Below, in pieces: positions 8,538-16,673 of a DNA stretch of 64,000 bases. Source of the DNA: Fen-178 sp049516835. GTDB lineage: Bacteria > Acidobacteriota > Terriglobia > Bryobacterales > Bryobacteraceae. The stretch spans positions 1 through 64,000 of the forward strand of contig JBEKSR010000035.1 in NCBI GenBank assembly GCA_049516835.1, in the 5' to 3' direction. Numbering within the stretch: the stretch's first letter is position 1; every line of letters begins with the position of its first letter. The notes under the pieces are model-generated. The model made no database searches. It had not been told where the DNA came from and worked only from the letters and a program-made list of their open reading frames with translations. A program made the position numbers and the translations under genes.

Positions 8538-8990
8538 ATGCCGTTTTGCAGCCAATGCGGGAACCAGGTGGGCGCGACCGAGGCCTATTGCCGCCAGTGC
8601 GGCGCAGGCCAGCCGGTGGGGCCGGCGACGTCTCCATCCGGCGCCGACCCGCTGGCGGGCATCCCGCCGCGAACCGCGTCGATCCTGTGCTATCTCCCGG
8701 GGATTGGCTGGATCGCATCCATCATCGTTTTGGCATCGGAGAAGTTTCGCCGCAACCGCAACGTCCGGTTCCACGCCTTCCAGGGCCTGTACCTGTTCGT
8801 GGCTTGGCTGATGGAGGATTGGGTATTGCGGCCCATCTTCCGGATGACGCCCGAGCTCCACTTTCACGGGGTCATCCAGGCGCTATTGCTGGGCATGTCC
8901 ATCTTCATGATGGTGAAAGCCGCTCACGAGGAGGCCTACGCACTGCCTCTGTTCGGAGAACTGGCGCAACGGTCGGTGGCGGAGGATTGA
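8538..8990 (+). CDS. zinc-ribbon membrane protein (DUF4870-like)
   Basis: A 150-residue protein. It has an N-terminal zinc ribbon (FCSQCGNQVGATEAYCRQCG, two CxxC knuckles), a short Pro/Gly linker, then a small helical membrane domain: SILCYLPGIGWIASIIVLA, the basic FRRNRNVRFHAFQGLYLFVAW, and a final hydrophobic helix. The arrangement (zinc ribbon plus the RFHAFQ signature) is typical of DUF4870-like small membrane proteins of unknown function. It sits alone between family A repeats. Confidence 0.75.
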   Translation: MPFCSQCGNQVGATEAYCRQCGAGQPVGPATSPSGADPLAGIPPRTASILCYLPGIGWIASIIVLASEKFRRNRNVRFHAFQGLYLFVAWLMEDWVLRPIFRMTPELHFHGVIQALLLGMSIFMMVKAAHEEAYALPLFGELAQRSVAED

Positions 8991-9002
8991 ACCCCAAAAT
9001 TC

Positions 9003-9067
9003 GGGGACAGACCCCAGCGTCCGCGCGGCGCAAAAAAACGCGCCTTGGGACGCGGGGGTCTGGCCCC
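9003..9067. repeat. dispersed palindromic repeat, family A, copy 3
   Basis: GGGGACAGACCCC ... GGGGGTCTGGCCCC with inner AGCGTCC/GGGACGC. It lies between convergent genes ending at 8990 and 9075, so it could double as a terminator. Confidence 0.75.
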
Positions 9068-9074
9068 TCGCGGG

Positions 9075-9800
9075 TTACTTGACGATATTCTTGCCGAAGT
9101 TGAAGCACGGGCCGACGGAGAAGCGCACTGTCCAGCGGCCATCCGCCAACACATCGTTGAACAGGTGATCCCATACCAGGTCGGCCTGGGTGCGTATGCC
9201 GACGTGTTTGGAGAAAAGGATGTCGAAGCCGCCGCCGAACCCATAGAATCCAGTCCAATCCGTCTTCTTGCCGGATGGCGCCAGTTCCTGCGCGATGTGA
9301 GTAGCGAACCAATCGCTGGCACCGGGGTGCGGGACGGCCTCTTCGTGGATGGCACCGAGCGATGGCCGGATGAACAGCGTCAGGTGCGAGAAGTGGCGAT
9401 AGGCAAGCTGCGGGCCGACAGCGAAGGTCAGCGACGTCGAATGAGCCGACACGGCCAAGACGTACCCGGGAGGGAGCAGTTTGGCGGCTATATATTGGGG
9501 GATCGCGTCATTTATTGGCTTGCTCAAGGCGGGCGGCAGCAGGTCCGGTGTCAGCACCAGATCGCCGGTGGAACGGCTGAAGTCGAATCCCAGCGAGTAC
9601 CAGGGTTTCGGCCGGTAGCCGAACTGCGCCTGAAAACCGTTCTCAAAGAGACCGATGTGGGGGCTGTTGAGGAAGGCGTATCCCGCGAAAACATCAAACT
9701 GGCTCACATACGTCTGCTGGGCGGCAACAGGCGAGGCAGCCAAGAGCAAGACGACAGACACGACGATCAGCAGCGTTCCCAGGGCGGATGCACGTTGCAT
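9075..9800 (-). CDS. outer-membrane beta-barrel protein (OmpA-like 8-strand type)
   Basis: A 241-residue protein with a signal peptide (cleavage near VAAQ) and alternating hydrophobic beta-strands rich in aromatic residues: FDVFAGYAFLNSPHIG, FQAQFGYRPKPWYSLGFDFS, TSLTFAVGPQLAYRHF, and WTVRFSVGPCFNFG at the C-terminus. This is the pattern of small barrel proteins annotated as outer membrane beta-barrel or porin-family proteins. A Shine-Dalgarno-like GGAGAA lies just before the ATG at 9800. The function is unknown. Confidence 0.78.
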   Translation of the reverse strand: MQRASALGTLLIVVSVVLLLAASPVAAQQTYVSQFDVFAGYAFLNSPHIGLFENGFQAQFGYRPKPWYSLGFDFSRSTGDLVLTPDLLPPALSKPINDAIPQYIAAKLLPPGYVLAVSAHSTSLTFAVGPQLAYRHFSHLTLFIRPSLGAIHEEAVPHPGASDWFATHIAQELAPSGKKTDWTGFYGFGGGFDILFSKHVGIRTQADLVWDHLFNDVLADGRWTVRFSVGPCFNFGKNIVK

Positions 9801-9886
9801 GGAGTTCTCCTTAAGCTATCCGATCCGATGACAAAGGGCTATTGTACCTTCTCTGGCGAGAAAAACAAGGCGAAACGCGGAAATAG

Positions 9887-10885
9887 TTACGATTTGGGGA
9901 ATAGAATGGGCAGCGCCGGCTCGGCGGTGAACATACAACGCGCGTTGTGGCCGCAGAGCGGAACCACGGCGGTGTGGTGGTGGGCGCCGTATTGCTGGTT
10001 CACATATCTGCCAAACGCCTGGCCGCGCGCCAGACGCGTGGGGCCCTGGGCCATGGCGGGGCAGGAACTATCGAAGCCGCCTAAGGGCAGGATGTCGATT
10101 TCACCGAGGAGGTAAGTGACAGGCCGCGCGGCAAGCTGCTTCTTCAATTGGTCGCCGGTGAGTTGGGCGGCATAGCCAGTGCGGTTCTGGAGCCCGTAAG
10201 GCCAGCGATCGTACGTGGTGCAGTTGCGGGCGTCGGAGAAGGTGAGGAACTCGGAAGCAGCTCCGGCGGGGGCGGGGCGCGCCGGGTCCGGATAGGCGTA
10301 GCTCGAAGGGTTGGAGACCACGTAGGTCACGGGAACCCCGAGGGTGTCGTGGACCTGGTTGGCCATCTCATAGCGGGTGACGAACTGGCCGCCGGCGGAG
10401 TGGCCGGCCACCACGATGACTCTCAGGTTGGGGAAGATTTCTTTGCGGGCCAGCTTGCGGAGGATGGCGTCGGCGAAATCGTAGGACGTCAGTTTGGGGT
10501 TGTTGGTGGCCACGCCGCCGGAGCGCCAACTGTCTTCGGAGCAGCTCCAACTGACTTCGTCCTGGGCGAGGGTGTCGCGGCAGCCCCGGCCGTCATTGGA
10601 GGCGAAGCGCGGGGCGACGACCACGGTGTCCTCGAGGGCGCCGGCGAGAAAGGCGGCGGCCAGCGAGGTGCGGAAGTAATTGTCGGCATCGCGCCCCTGG
10701 CCGTGGACCACGATCAGCGCGCGGGTGATCTGCTCGTTCTTCGCGTCCAGAGAGTAAGTGCGATAGATGAGGGAGCGCGACGGCCCGCCGGCCAGAGCGA
10801 CCCACTCGGTGCAATCGGGCGCGGCGATGGTACAGGGCGCGGCGTAGGCAACCGCGGAGATCAGCAAGAGAAATGCGAGTTTCAT
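9887..10885 (-). CDS. secreted alpha/beta hydrolase
   Basis: A 332-residue protein with a signal peptide (MKLAFLLLISAVAYA) and an alpha/beta-hydrolase fold. The oxyanion strand is LIVVHGQGRDADNYF and the nucleophile elbow is GHSAGG with Ser163. Six or more cysteines (CTIAAPDC, CRDT, SCSED, CTTYD, CGHNARC) suggest disulfides in the periplasm. The late LCGHNARC may carry the catalytic histidine. It overlaps the preceding glgX stop by 4 nt (ATGA), so it is translationally coupled to a cytoplasmic glycogen enzyme; the reason is not obvious. The substrate is unknown. Confidence 0.8.
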   Translation of the reverse strand: MKLAFLLLISAVAYAAPCTIAAPDCTEWVALAGGPSRSLIYRTYSLDAKNEQITRALIVVHGQGRDADNYFRTSLAAAFLAGALEDTVVVAPRFASNDGRGCRDTLAQDEVSWSCSEDSWRSGGVATNNPKLTSYDFADAILRKLARKEIFPNLRVIVVAGHSAGGQFVTRYEMANQVHDTLGVPVTYVVSNPSSYAYPDPARPAPAGAASEFLTFSDARNCTTYDRWPYGLQNRTGYAAQLTGDQLKKQLAARPVTYLLGEIDILPLGGFDSSCPAMAQGPTRLARGQAFGRYVNQQYGAHHHTAVVPLCGHNARCMFTAEPALPILFPKS

Positions 10886-12993
10886 GGTTGAGAGTTCCAG
10901 ACCTGGTTGACCAACACTACCACGGATCGCGCCTCGACGGTGTACGCCGTTCCGGTGACGGGCAGCTCGGCGCCAGGGTCCGCGATGTCATGAGGGGGCG
11001 TCTGGGCGGTGTCCACGGCTATGAGCCAGCGCCGGCCGGGCACCGCGGGCAACTCGAATTCCAGACTGTCCCAGTGCATGTTGAGCATCACGTGGAGGTC
11101 GGGGTCGCCGTCAAAGCCGGCCAGCGTCATGGCCAGCGCCCGCGCTTCCGGATCGGACCACCCCGGAGTGTTGAGTTTGGTCCCGTGCCAAGTCACGTCC
11201 GCCAGCCCACGCTGGTTCAACGCGCCGGTAAAGAACCGCCCCAGGCGCAGCGCGGCATGCCTCTTGCGAAACTCGATCATGCGTTTCCAGAAGCGGAGCA
11301 GATCGCGGTTGCGGTCCACGAGCGTCCAATCGAACCAACTGGTCTCGTTATCCTGGCAGTAGGCATTGTTATTGCCCTGCTGGGTGCGGCGCACCTCGTC
11401 ACCGGCGACAAACATGGGGACGCCGCGCGAGAGCAGCAGCAGGGCCGCGAAGTTGCGCACCTGCCGGTTGCGGAGCGCCTCGATGGCCGGATCGTCGGAT
11501 TCACCCTCGACGCCGCAGTTCCAGCTCCGGTTATCGCCGATGCCGTCGCGGTTGCCTTCGCCGTTGGCCTGGTTGTGCTTGTCGTTATATGAGACCAGGT
11601 CGTTGAGGGTGAAGCCATCGTGGCAGGTCACGAAGTTGATGCTGTTGACCGGCAACTGTCCCCGCTCCTGGTAGATGTCGGAGCTGCCGGCCAGGCGGGA
11701 AGCCACGGCGCCCACCAAACCCGGATCGCCCTTGACGAAGCGGCGGATATCGTCGCGATAGCGGCCGTTCCACTCGGCCCAGCGATCCCCTGGAAAATGC
11801 CCAATCTGGTACAGGCCGGCGGCGTCCCAGGCCTCGGCGATCACTTTGGAATCGGCCAGCTCGTCATCCAGCTCGATCTGCCAAACGACCGGCGGATGGG
11901 CGCTGGGCATCCCGTCCTCGCCGCGCGACAGGATGGAGCCTTCATCGAAGCGGAAGCCATCCACGTGGGCTTCCCGCACCCAGTAGCGCAGGCATTCGAC
12001 GATGAGCTTCTGGGCAATGGGGTGGTTGCAGTTGAACGTATTGCCGCAGCCGGAGAAATCCATGTAATACTGCAAGTCCCAGGGGACCAGGAAGTAGTAA
12101 GTGCGGTTATCGATCCCTTTGAACGAGAAGGTTGGACCAAGCTGGTTGCCTTCATCGGTGTGATTGAACACCACATCCAGAACCACATTGATGCCAGCGC
12201 GATGCAGCGCCTTCACCATGTCGCGGAATTCGTGTAAGTGGTTGCCGGCCTGGGGGCTGACGCAATAAGCGGACTGGGGCGCGAAGAAGCCCATGGTGCT
12301 GTAACCCCAGTAGTTCGGCAGGGGCCGGCCGTCGACCACGCGCAAGACATCGGTCTCATCGAAGTCGAAGACCGGCAGCAACTCGACAGCGGTCACGCCC
12401 AGGTCTTTCAGGTAGGGGACCTTCTCAGTGATTCCCGCAAACGTTCCGGGATGCTCGACGCCGGAGGACGGCGATTGAGTAAATCCCCTGACGTGCATCT
12501 CATAGACGATCGCGTCCTCGGTGGGACGGTTGAGAGGCCGGTCGCCCTCCCAGTCGTAAGCGGAGGGGTCGATGACCACGGAGCGCATGGAAGCGGCCAC
12601 GTTGTCATCCGGCCCGCAAGCGCCGGCGCGGTTCCAGAGGCTGTTGGTGTTGCCGCGCGCGTAGGGGTCGATGAGGACCTTATTTTTGTTGAACCGATGG
12701 CCGGCGGCGGGGTTGAAAGGGCCATCCACGCGGTAAGCGTAGTGGGCGCCCGCCTGAAGCCCGCGCACGAAAACATGCCAGAAGTGAAAGGTCTTGTTGA
12801 CATACGGGTTCAGAGGGATCGCCTGAAACGGCCGCGGAGCGTCATGGGCGGAGAAGAGGAGCAGCTCGACACCGGTGGCATTCTCCGAAAAGAGAGAGAA
12901 ATTGACGCCTTCCGGCGATGGGGTCGCCCCCAGGGGGTGCGGCGAACCCTTCTCGGCGACAAAGGAGACGGGCGGAGCGGCGGTGGCCATCAT
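10882..12993 (-). CDS. glgX: glycogen debranching enzyme GlgX (isoamylase-type)
   Basis: GH13 isoamylase-type debranching enzyme hydrolysing alpha-1,6 branches of glycogen, about 703 residues. It has an N-terminal CBM48-like domain (GVNFSLFSENATGVELLLF) and a (beta/alpha)8 catalytic barrel with DVVFNHT, the nucleophile strand VDGFRFDEGS, the acid/base region IAEAWDA and TCHDGFTLNDL. A C-terminal beta-domain follows. Of two adjacent ATGs, 12993 is preferred over the longer frame from 13035 because a TACTGT box lies 7 nt upstream, fitting the leaderless pattern of this window. Cytoplasmic. Confidence 0.93.
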   Translation of the reverse strand: MMATAAPPVSFVAEKGSPHPLGATPSPEGVNFSLFSENATGVELLLFSAHDAPRPFQAIPLNPYVNKTFHFWHVFVRGLQAGAHYAYRVDGPFNPAAGHRFNKNKVLIDPYARGNTNSLWNRAGACGPDDNVAASMRSVVIDPSAYDWEGDRPLNRPTEDAIVYEMHVRGFTQSPSSGVEHPGTFAGITEKVPYLKDLGVTAVELLPVFDFDETDVLRVVDGRPLPNYWGYSTMGFFAPQSAYCVSPQAGNHLHEFRDMVKALHRAGINVVLDVVFNHTDEGNQLGPTFSFKGIDNRTYYFLVPWDLQYYMDFSGCGNTFNCNHPIAQKLIVECLRYWVREAHVDGFRFDEGSILSRGEDGMPSAHPPVVWQIELDDELADSKVIAEAWDAAGLYQIGHFPGDRWAEWNGRYRDDIRRFVKGDPGLVGAVASRLAGSSDIYQERGQLPVNSINFVTCHDGFTLNDLVSYNDKHNQANGEGNRDGIGDNRSWNCGVEGESDDPAIEALRNRQVRNFAALLLLSRGVPMFVAGDEVRRTQQGNNNAYCQDNETSWFDWTLVDRNRDLLRFWKRMIEFRKRHAALRLGRFFTGALNQRGLADVTWHGTKLNTPGWSDPEARALAMTLAGFDGDPDLHVMLNMHWDSLEFELPAVPGRRWLIAVDTAQTPPHDIADPGAELPVTGTAYTVEARSVVVLVNQVWNSQP

Positions 12994-13305
12994 GGTTCTA
13001 ACAGTATCAGGTTCTTGTTGCGATTCCGTGAGCATGGACTAATCCCTGCAAACCCATGGAAATTGTCCTCGGGCACTGGCCGACTTCCCGGTACTAATGA
13101 GTTCCAGAAGGCAGCTCAAAAATAGTTGTCTGCAACTCAGTGGTTGTTAGCGGGCGAGTCTTGCTTGGCAGCCACAACTCGAACCCGCGGCGGGCCTATT
13201 CTCCAGGCACGTTTGCCGACCGCCAGCGGGGGCCGCCCACTCCGATCCCGTTTCTGAAACATGGTTGCAACTATAAGATTCTACGGATCTTTTCGGTTTT
13301 AGCTA

Positions 13306-13335
13306 TTGACAATCTCCGGGTGCGTGGCCTATATT
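13306..13335 (+). promoter_or_regulatory. sigma70-type promoter of the magnesium operon
   Basis: TTGACA at 13306-13311 and TATATT at 13330-13335 with an 18-bp spacer. It is a consensus-like promoter in a GC-rich genome, about 55 bp before the M-box aptamer. Transcription would start near 13342, giving a leader of about 580 nt. Confidence 0.75.
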
Positions 13336-13392
13336 TAGAGCGGATGGAAAGCAGCTAGCTGTTGGGGTTGCCTACCACCTGATTCAGTGTAC

Positions 13393-13560
13393 GTGGATCC
13401 TCGGTAGGCGAGGCGTCCGCGCGGCAAACAAGCCGCTGCCCTCAGGCATCGAAAGATGCTGTGCGGAGGGTGACCAGGAACTCCCGGGTTAAGGGTCTTT
13501 CTAATGTGGCTGAGATCCTCCGGATCTCTCACGGCGCGCGGTGCTGAAGCTTAGACCTGT
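13393..13560 (+). promoter_or_regulatory. M-box (ykoK-leader) Mg2+ riboswitch
   Basis: The conserved M-box landmarks occur in order and spacing: GGTAGGCGAGGCGTCC (13404-13419), CCGCTGCCCTCA, a hairpin CATCGAAAGATG, GGGTGACCAG, TTTCTAATGTGGCTGAG (13498-13514, like the B. subtilis TTTTTAATGCAGCTGG), and the closing GGTGCTGAAGCT (13540-13551). CCGCGC at 13417 pairs with GCGCGG near 13536-13541, as in the M-box P2 helix. M-box RNAs bind several Mg2+ ions and switch off Mg2+ uptake genes, and the downstream transporter fits. A terminator follows at 13594. Confidence 0.9.
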
Positions 13561-13593
13561 GGGGGAATCCGGCTGCAATCGCTCGCGATAGGC

Positions 13594-13626
13594 GCCATTT
13601 CTCTGCTCCGGGGGAAATGGCTTTTT
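13594..13626 (+). terminator. rho-independent terminator, riboswitch expression platform
   Basis: GCCATTTC (13594-13601) and GAAATGGC (13614-13621) form an 8-bp stem with a 12-nt loop, directly followed by TTTTT (13622-13626). It sits 34 nt after the aptamer, the expected place for the OFF-state terminator of an M-box. Confidence 0.8.
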
Positions 13627-13668
13627 CATTTCCCTCCTCTGAGTTTCAACTCGTCTCCAGAAAGGTTT

Positions 13669-13740
13669 ATGGAACCGAACGACGACAAGCCTCCTAGTCA
13701 GGGCGGCGACTCGTGGCAGCTTCCGGCGGTGATCCGATAG
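13669..13740 (+). CDS. possible acidic/proline-containing leader peptide (MgtL-like), 23 residues
   Basis: An ATG ORF opening MEPNDDKPPSQGGDSWQLPA, 23 codons, ending TAG. AGAAAGG lies 3 nt before the start. It lies after the riboswitch terminator and before the transporter. The first residues are acidic and proline-rich, as in the Salmonella MgtL leader peptide (MEPDPTP...), whose translation destabilises ribosomes at low Mg2+. The similarity is short and could be chance; the ORF is also possible noise in a 290-nt leader. Confidence 0.35.
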   Translation: MEPNDDKPPSQGGDSWQLPAVIR

Positions 13741-13919
13741 GAGTTCCAATCGCCTCACCCGCCGCTTCGGCCACGCGATTTTACGGTGATGAACGCGGAG
13801 GGTGGAGGCTCTCGTAGTCTTTCTCCCCCTCGACATTTTTAGTGCCAACAGCGCCGGCTTCGGCGCGACGTCCGTACCTTGTTTGCGTGAGCTGCGGGCG
13901 GGTTACGAGGGAAGGCATC

Positions 13920-15191
13920 GTGAACATTCTTTCCAAGCTGTACTACAGGTACAAGAAGATCCTCAAAATACTGAGGCTGTACCTCATCATCGCCGGCCCC
14001 GGCATTATCGTCATGGTGGCCGACAACGACGCTGGTGGCATCACCACGTACACTGCCACGGGCGCCCAGTATGGATTCCACCTCATCTGGTTTCTCATCT
14101 TGTTGGGTCCGGTGGCCTACTACGTTCAGGAGATGACGGTAAGGCTGGGCGCTGTCACCAAGCGCGGCCATGCCGAAGCCATTTTCCACGCCTTCGGCTC
14201 GTTCTGGGGGTGGTTCTCGCTGCTGGACCTGGTCCTTACCGATTGGCTCACCATGATCACCGAGTTCATCGGCATGACAGCCGCCATGAGGATCTTTGGA
14301 GTGCCGCCCCTCGTGACGGTCATTGGGGCGTGGATCATCATGAGCGCAATGGTTCTCCAGGGGCGCTACTGGACCTGGGAAAAACTGGCCCTCGTTTTCT
14401 GCGGCCTCAACCTGATCTATGTTCCCGCGGCGTTTTTGATCAATCCGCCAATACACGAGGTTTTGCGCGGCGCCCTGATCCCGCATTTCCCGCCAGGCGG
14501 GTTCACCAATGCGCTGTTCTTTCTGCTGATGGCCAATATCGGCACCACGATCGCGCCCTGGATGATCTTCTTCCAGCAGAGTGCGGTAGTTGACAAGGGT
14601 TTGCAGGAAAAAGACATGCGGTGGGGAAAGATCGACACCGCTTTGGGATCCATGCTGACGGTCCTCGTTGCCGCGTTCTGCGTCATCCTGACCGGCACCC
14701 TTCTTCCCGGTCAGCCGATCAACGACGCGGCAACCGCCGCGCTCAAGTTCATGAGTATCAACAAGCACCTGGGAGCCTGCCTTGCCATCGGACTGTTCGA
14801 TGCGGGATTTCTGGGCGCCATTTGCATCTCACTTGCCAGCTCGTGGGCTTTCGGCGAGGTCTTCGGCTGGGCCCACTCGCTCAACCACCGGCTGAAGGAG
14901 GCCCCGTGGTTTTATGCCTATTACATCCTGGTTCTTCTGTTCGCCGGCATTGTGGTGCTGATCCCCGGCGCGCCGCTGGTGCTGATTACGCTTTTCGTTC
15001 AGGTGATTGCGGTGACCCTCCTGCCGGCCGCGCTGGTGTTTCTCATCCTGCTCCTGAACGACGAGGAAACCATGGGCGAATACAAGAACACGCTAGTGCA
15101 GAACGTGGCCAATATCGGCATCACGGCCATGATTATCGTAGTCTCAACGTTGTACGGGATCAGCGCGCTCTTCCCCAATATTCTGAAGTAA
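13920..15191 (+). CDS. NRAMP-related Mg2+ transporter (NMT/NRMT type)
   Basis: Polytopic NRAMP-fold membrane protein, 423 residues from a GTG start at 13920 that is preceded by GAGGGAAGG; the frame is open upstream but without a ribosome site. The TM1 ligand motif of Mn/Fe NRAMPs (DPGN) is DAGG here (37-40, in VADNDAGG). The TM6 motif (MPHN) is APWM (212-215, in TTIAPWMIFFQ). Loss of the TM6 metal-coordinating methionine to alanine is the hallmark of NRAMP-related magnesium transporters. The M-box upstream and MgtE-type sensor downstream support Mg2+ as the substrate. Inner membrane; probably shut off when cellular Mg2+ is high. An annotation pipeline would probably name it divalent metal cation transporter MntH, which the site residues do not support. 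Confidence 0.9.
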   Translation: MNILSKLYYRYKKILKILRLYLIIAGPGIIVMVADNDAGGITTYTATGAQYGFHLIWFLILLGPVAYYVQEMTVRLGAVTKRGHAEAIFHAFGSFWGWFSLLDLVLTDWLTMITEFIGMTAAMRIFGVPPLVTVIGAWIIMSAMVLQGRYWTWEKLALVFCGLNLIYVPAAFLINPPIHEVLRGALIPHFPPGGFTNALFFLLMANIGTTIAPWMIFFQQSAVVDKGLQEKDMRWGKIDTALGSMLTVLVAAFCVILTGTLLPGQPINDAATAALKFMSINKHLGACLAIGLFDAGFLGAICISLASSWAFGEVFGWAHSLNHRLKEAPWFYAYYILVLLFAGIVVLIPGAPLVLITLFVQVIAVTLLPAALVFLILLLNDEETMGEYKNTLVQNVANIGITAMIIVVSTLYGISALFPNILK

Positions 15192-15209
15192 CCGAGATAG
15201 AGGTAAGTC

Positions 15210-15386
15210 ATGATCGTGACATTTTTCAGGACCACCGTTCAAACCGTCCAGGCAATCAACCGGAAGTACGCAACTCCGCATTTGAAGACGACGCGGTTCG
15301 TCAGAGTCTGTCTGGGATTGCTTCGGGGGTACCTGGTGCTGCTTATTGGGATTCTGGTTTTCAAGTTTTTTCAATCGCTTCACTAG
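15210..15386 (+). CDS. 58-residue single-span membrane protein of the magnesium operon
   Basis: The ATG at 15210 is preceded by GAGGT at a spacing of about 6 nt. The product has a polar, basic N-terminal half (FFRTTVQTVQAINRKYATPH ... TTRFVR) and one strong membrane helix (residues ~34-54, LGLLRGYLVLLIGILVFKFF). It ends 13 nt before the MgtE_N-CBS gene and starts 18 nt after the transporter, so it is clearly an operon member. I recognise no family. By position it could be a small accessory subunit or regulator of the transporter (inference). Confidence 0.7.
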   Translation: MIVTFFRTTVQTVQAINRKYATPHLKTTRFVRVCLGLLRGYLVLLIGILVFKFFQSLH

Positions 15387-15399
15387 ATGGAGGTGATCC

Positions 15400-16671
15400 G
15401 TGAATGGAGTTGTGAGAAACCCAGTCGAAGAAACCCTGTTTCTGACCCAGTTGGTCGGGGTGCCCGCATACGTCGGAAACAAAAAGATCGGCAAAGTGGG
15501 CGATGTAGTGGCGGTCGACCAGGGCAAAGTGGCGGAGGTCACGCACCTCCAGATCGCGCGACCTTTCGGAGAGCCGCCGTTGCTGGTTCCGGTTACGAAG
15601 GTCCGCTCGCTCACACTGCGGGAAGTCGTACTGGACATTGACGACCCCAGGAGCTACGTTCGGCCGGTCGCGCCCGAGGAAGTTCCCCTCCGCGACTATC
15701 TGCTGGATAAGAAAATCCTGGACACTGACGACCGTGAGGTGGAAGTCGTGTATGACATCCGGTTGGTCCGGACGGGGAACCGGCTCTACCTCGTCGACGT
15801 CGATATCAGCCGGTACGGGCTGTTGGTTCGCCTGGGATTGAAAGGACTCGCCGCGTTCCTGTACAGGCGTGCCGGTGCAGCCAGAAAGAGATTGATCCCC
15901 TGGTCCTACGTCCAGTCCCTGCCGCCCCAGTTGGGAACGCTCCAGGGGAACGTCAAGCTGAACGTTCTCAAAGAGAAGCTCTCCGATATTCACCCCGTCG
16001 ACCTGGCCGACATCCTGGAGGAGTTGGACAGCGCTCAGCGGGCGGTGCTGCTCGATGGCCTCGATACCGAGCAGGCTTCCGACACTCTGGAGGAGATTGA
16101 CCCGGCCGTTCAGCGGGATATCGTGTTCTCGCTGAGCAAGGAGCGGGTTGCGCAACTGATCGGCGATATGACTCCCGGCCAGGCCGCCGACATCGTTTCC
16201 GTTCTGCCCGGGGACAAGAAGAGGGACATTTTGCGCCTGCTTGAGCCCGCTATGGTGGCGAAGATCGAAGAGATCGTGGAGCAGCAGGACACCGCCATCC
16301 TGAATTTCGCCACAACCCACTTCCTCAAGTGCCCGCCCGACATGACGGTCCAGCAGGCGCGGGCGAAATTTCGCGAGCAAGCGAAGAAGATGGACGTGGT
16401 GATGTACTTCTATGTCGTCGATGAGGCCGACAAACTCCTGGGAGTGCTCGATATCAGGGACCTGTTCATGGCGGAGGACAGCGTCGTGCTCAAGGACCTC
16501 ATGGTAGAGAGCATCATCAGCCTCAACCCCGGCGACCCGATGAAGCGCGCTTCCGACATGTTCCTGCGATATGGCTTTCGGGCGCTGCCGATTACGGACG
16601 AGAACGACAAGATTTTCGGCGTGGTGCCGTACCGCGATGTGATGAACCTCAAACACCGGATTCTGGAGTAG
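15400..16671 (+). CDS. PRC-barrel / MgtE N-domain / CBS-pair magnesium sensor without channel domain
   Basis: A 423-residue soluble protein. It has two PRC-barrel-like segments (~15-70, LVGVPAYVGNKKIGKVGDVV; ~85-170, YLVDVDISRYGLLVRLGLKG), then an MgtE N-terminal helical domain (~180-285, HPVDLADILEELDSAQRAVL and similar superhelix repeats), then a CBS pair (~295-420, LKCPPDMTVQQARAKFREQA; DLMVESIISLNPGDPMKRAS). In MgtE these domains bind Mg2+ and gate the channel; here the membrane channel is absent. GTG start with GGAGG 6 nt upstream. Position next to the NRAMP-related transporter suggests it gates that protein in trans (inference). Confidence 0.88.
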   Translation: MNGVVRNPVEETLFLTQLVGVPAYVGNKKIGKVGDVVAVDQGKVAEVTHLQIARPFGEPPLLVPVTKVRSLTLREVVLDIDDPRSYVRPVAPEEVPLRDYLLDKKILDTDDREVEVVYDIRLVRTGNRLYLVDVDISRYGLLVRLGLKGLAAFLYRRAGAARKRLIPWSYVQSLPPQLGTLQGNVKLNVLKEKLSDIHPVDLADILEELDSAQRAVLLDGLDTEQASDTLEEIDPAVQRDIVFSLSKERVAQLIGDMTPGQAADIVSVLPGDKKRDILRLLEPAMVAKIEEIVEQQDTAILNFATTHFLKCPPDMTVQQARAKFREQAKKMDVVMYFYVVDEADKLLGVLDIRDLFMAEDSVVLKDLMVESIISLNPGDPMKRASDMFLRYGFRALPITDENDKIFGVVPYRDVMNLKHRILE

Positions 16672-16673
16672 CC

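Noticed and set aside
13140..13260. tRNA-like segment (CTCGAACCCGCGG)
   Set aside because: It has a T-loop-like string, but no acceptor stem or anticodon arm pairs around it.
13393..13560. Manganese (yybP-ykoY) riboswitch, considered because an NRAMP-fold gene follows
   Set aside because: The conserved motifs and their order match the M-box, not the yybP-ykoY core.
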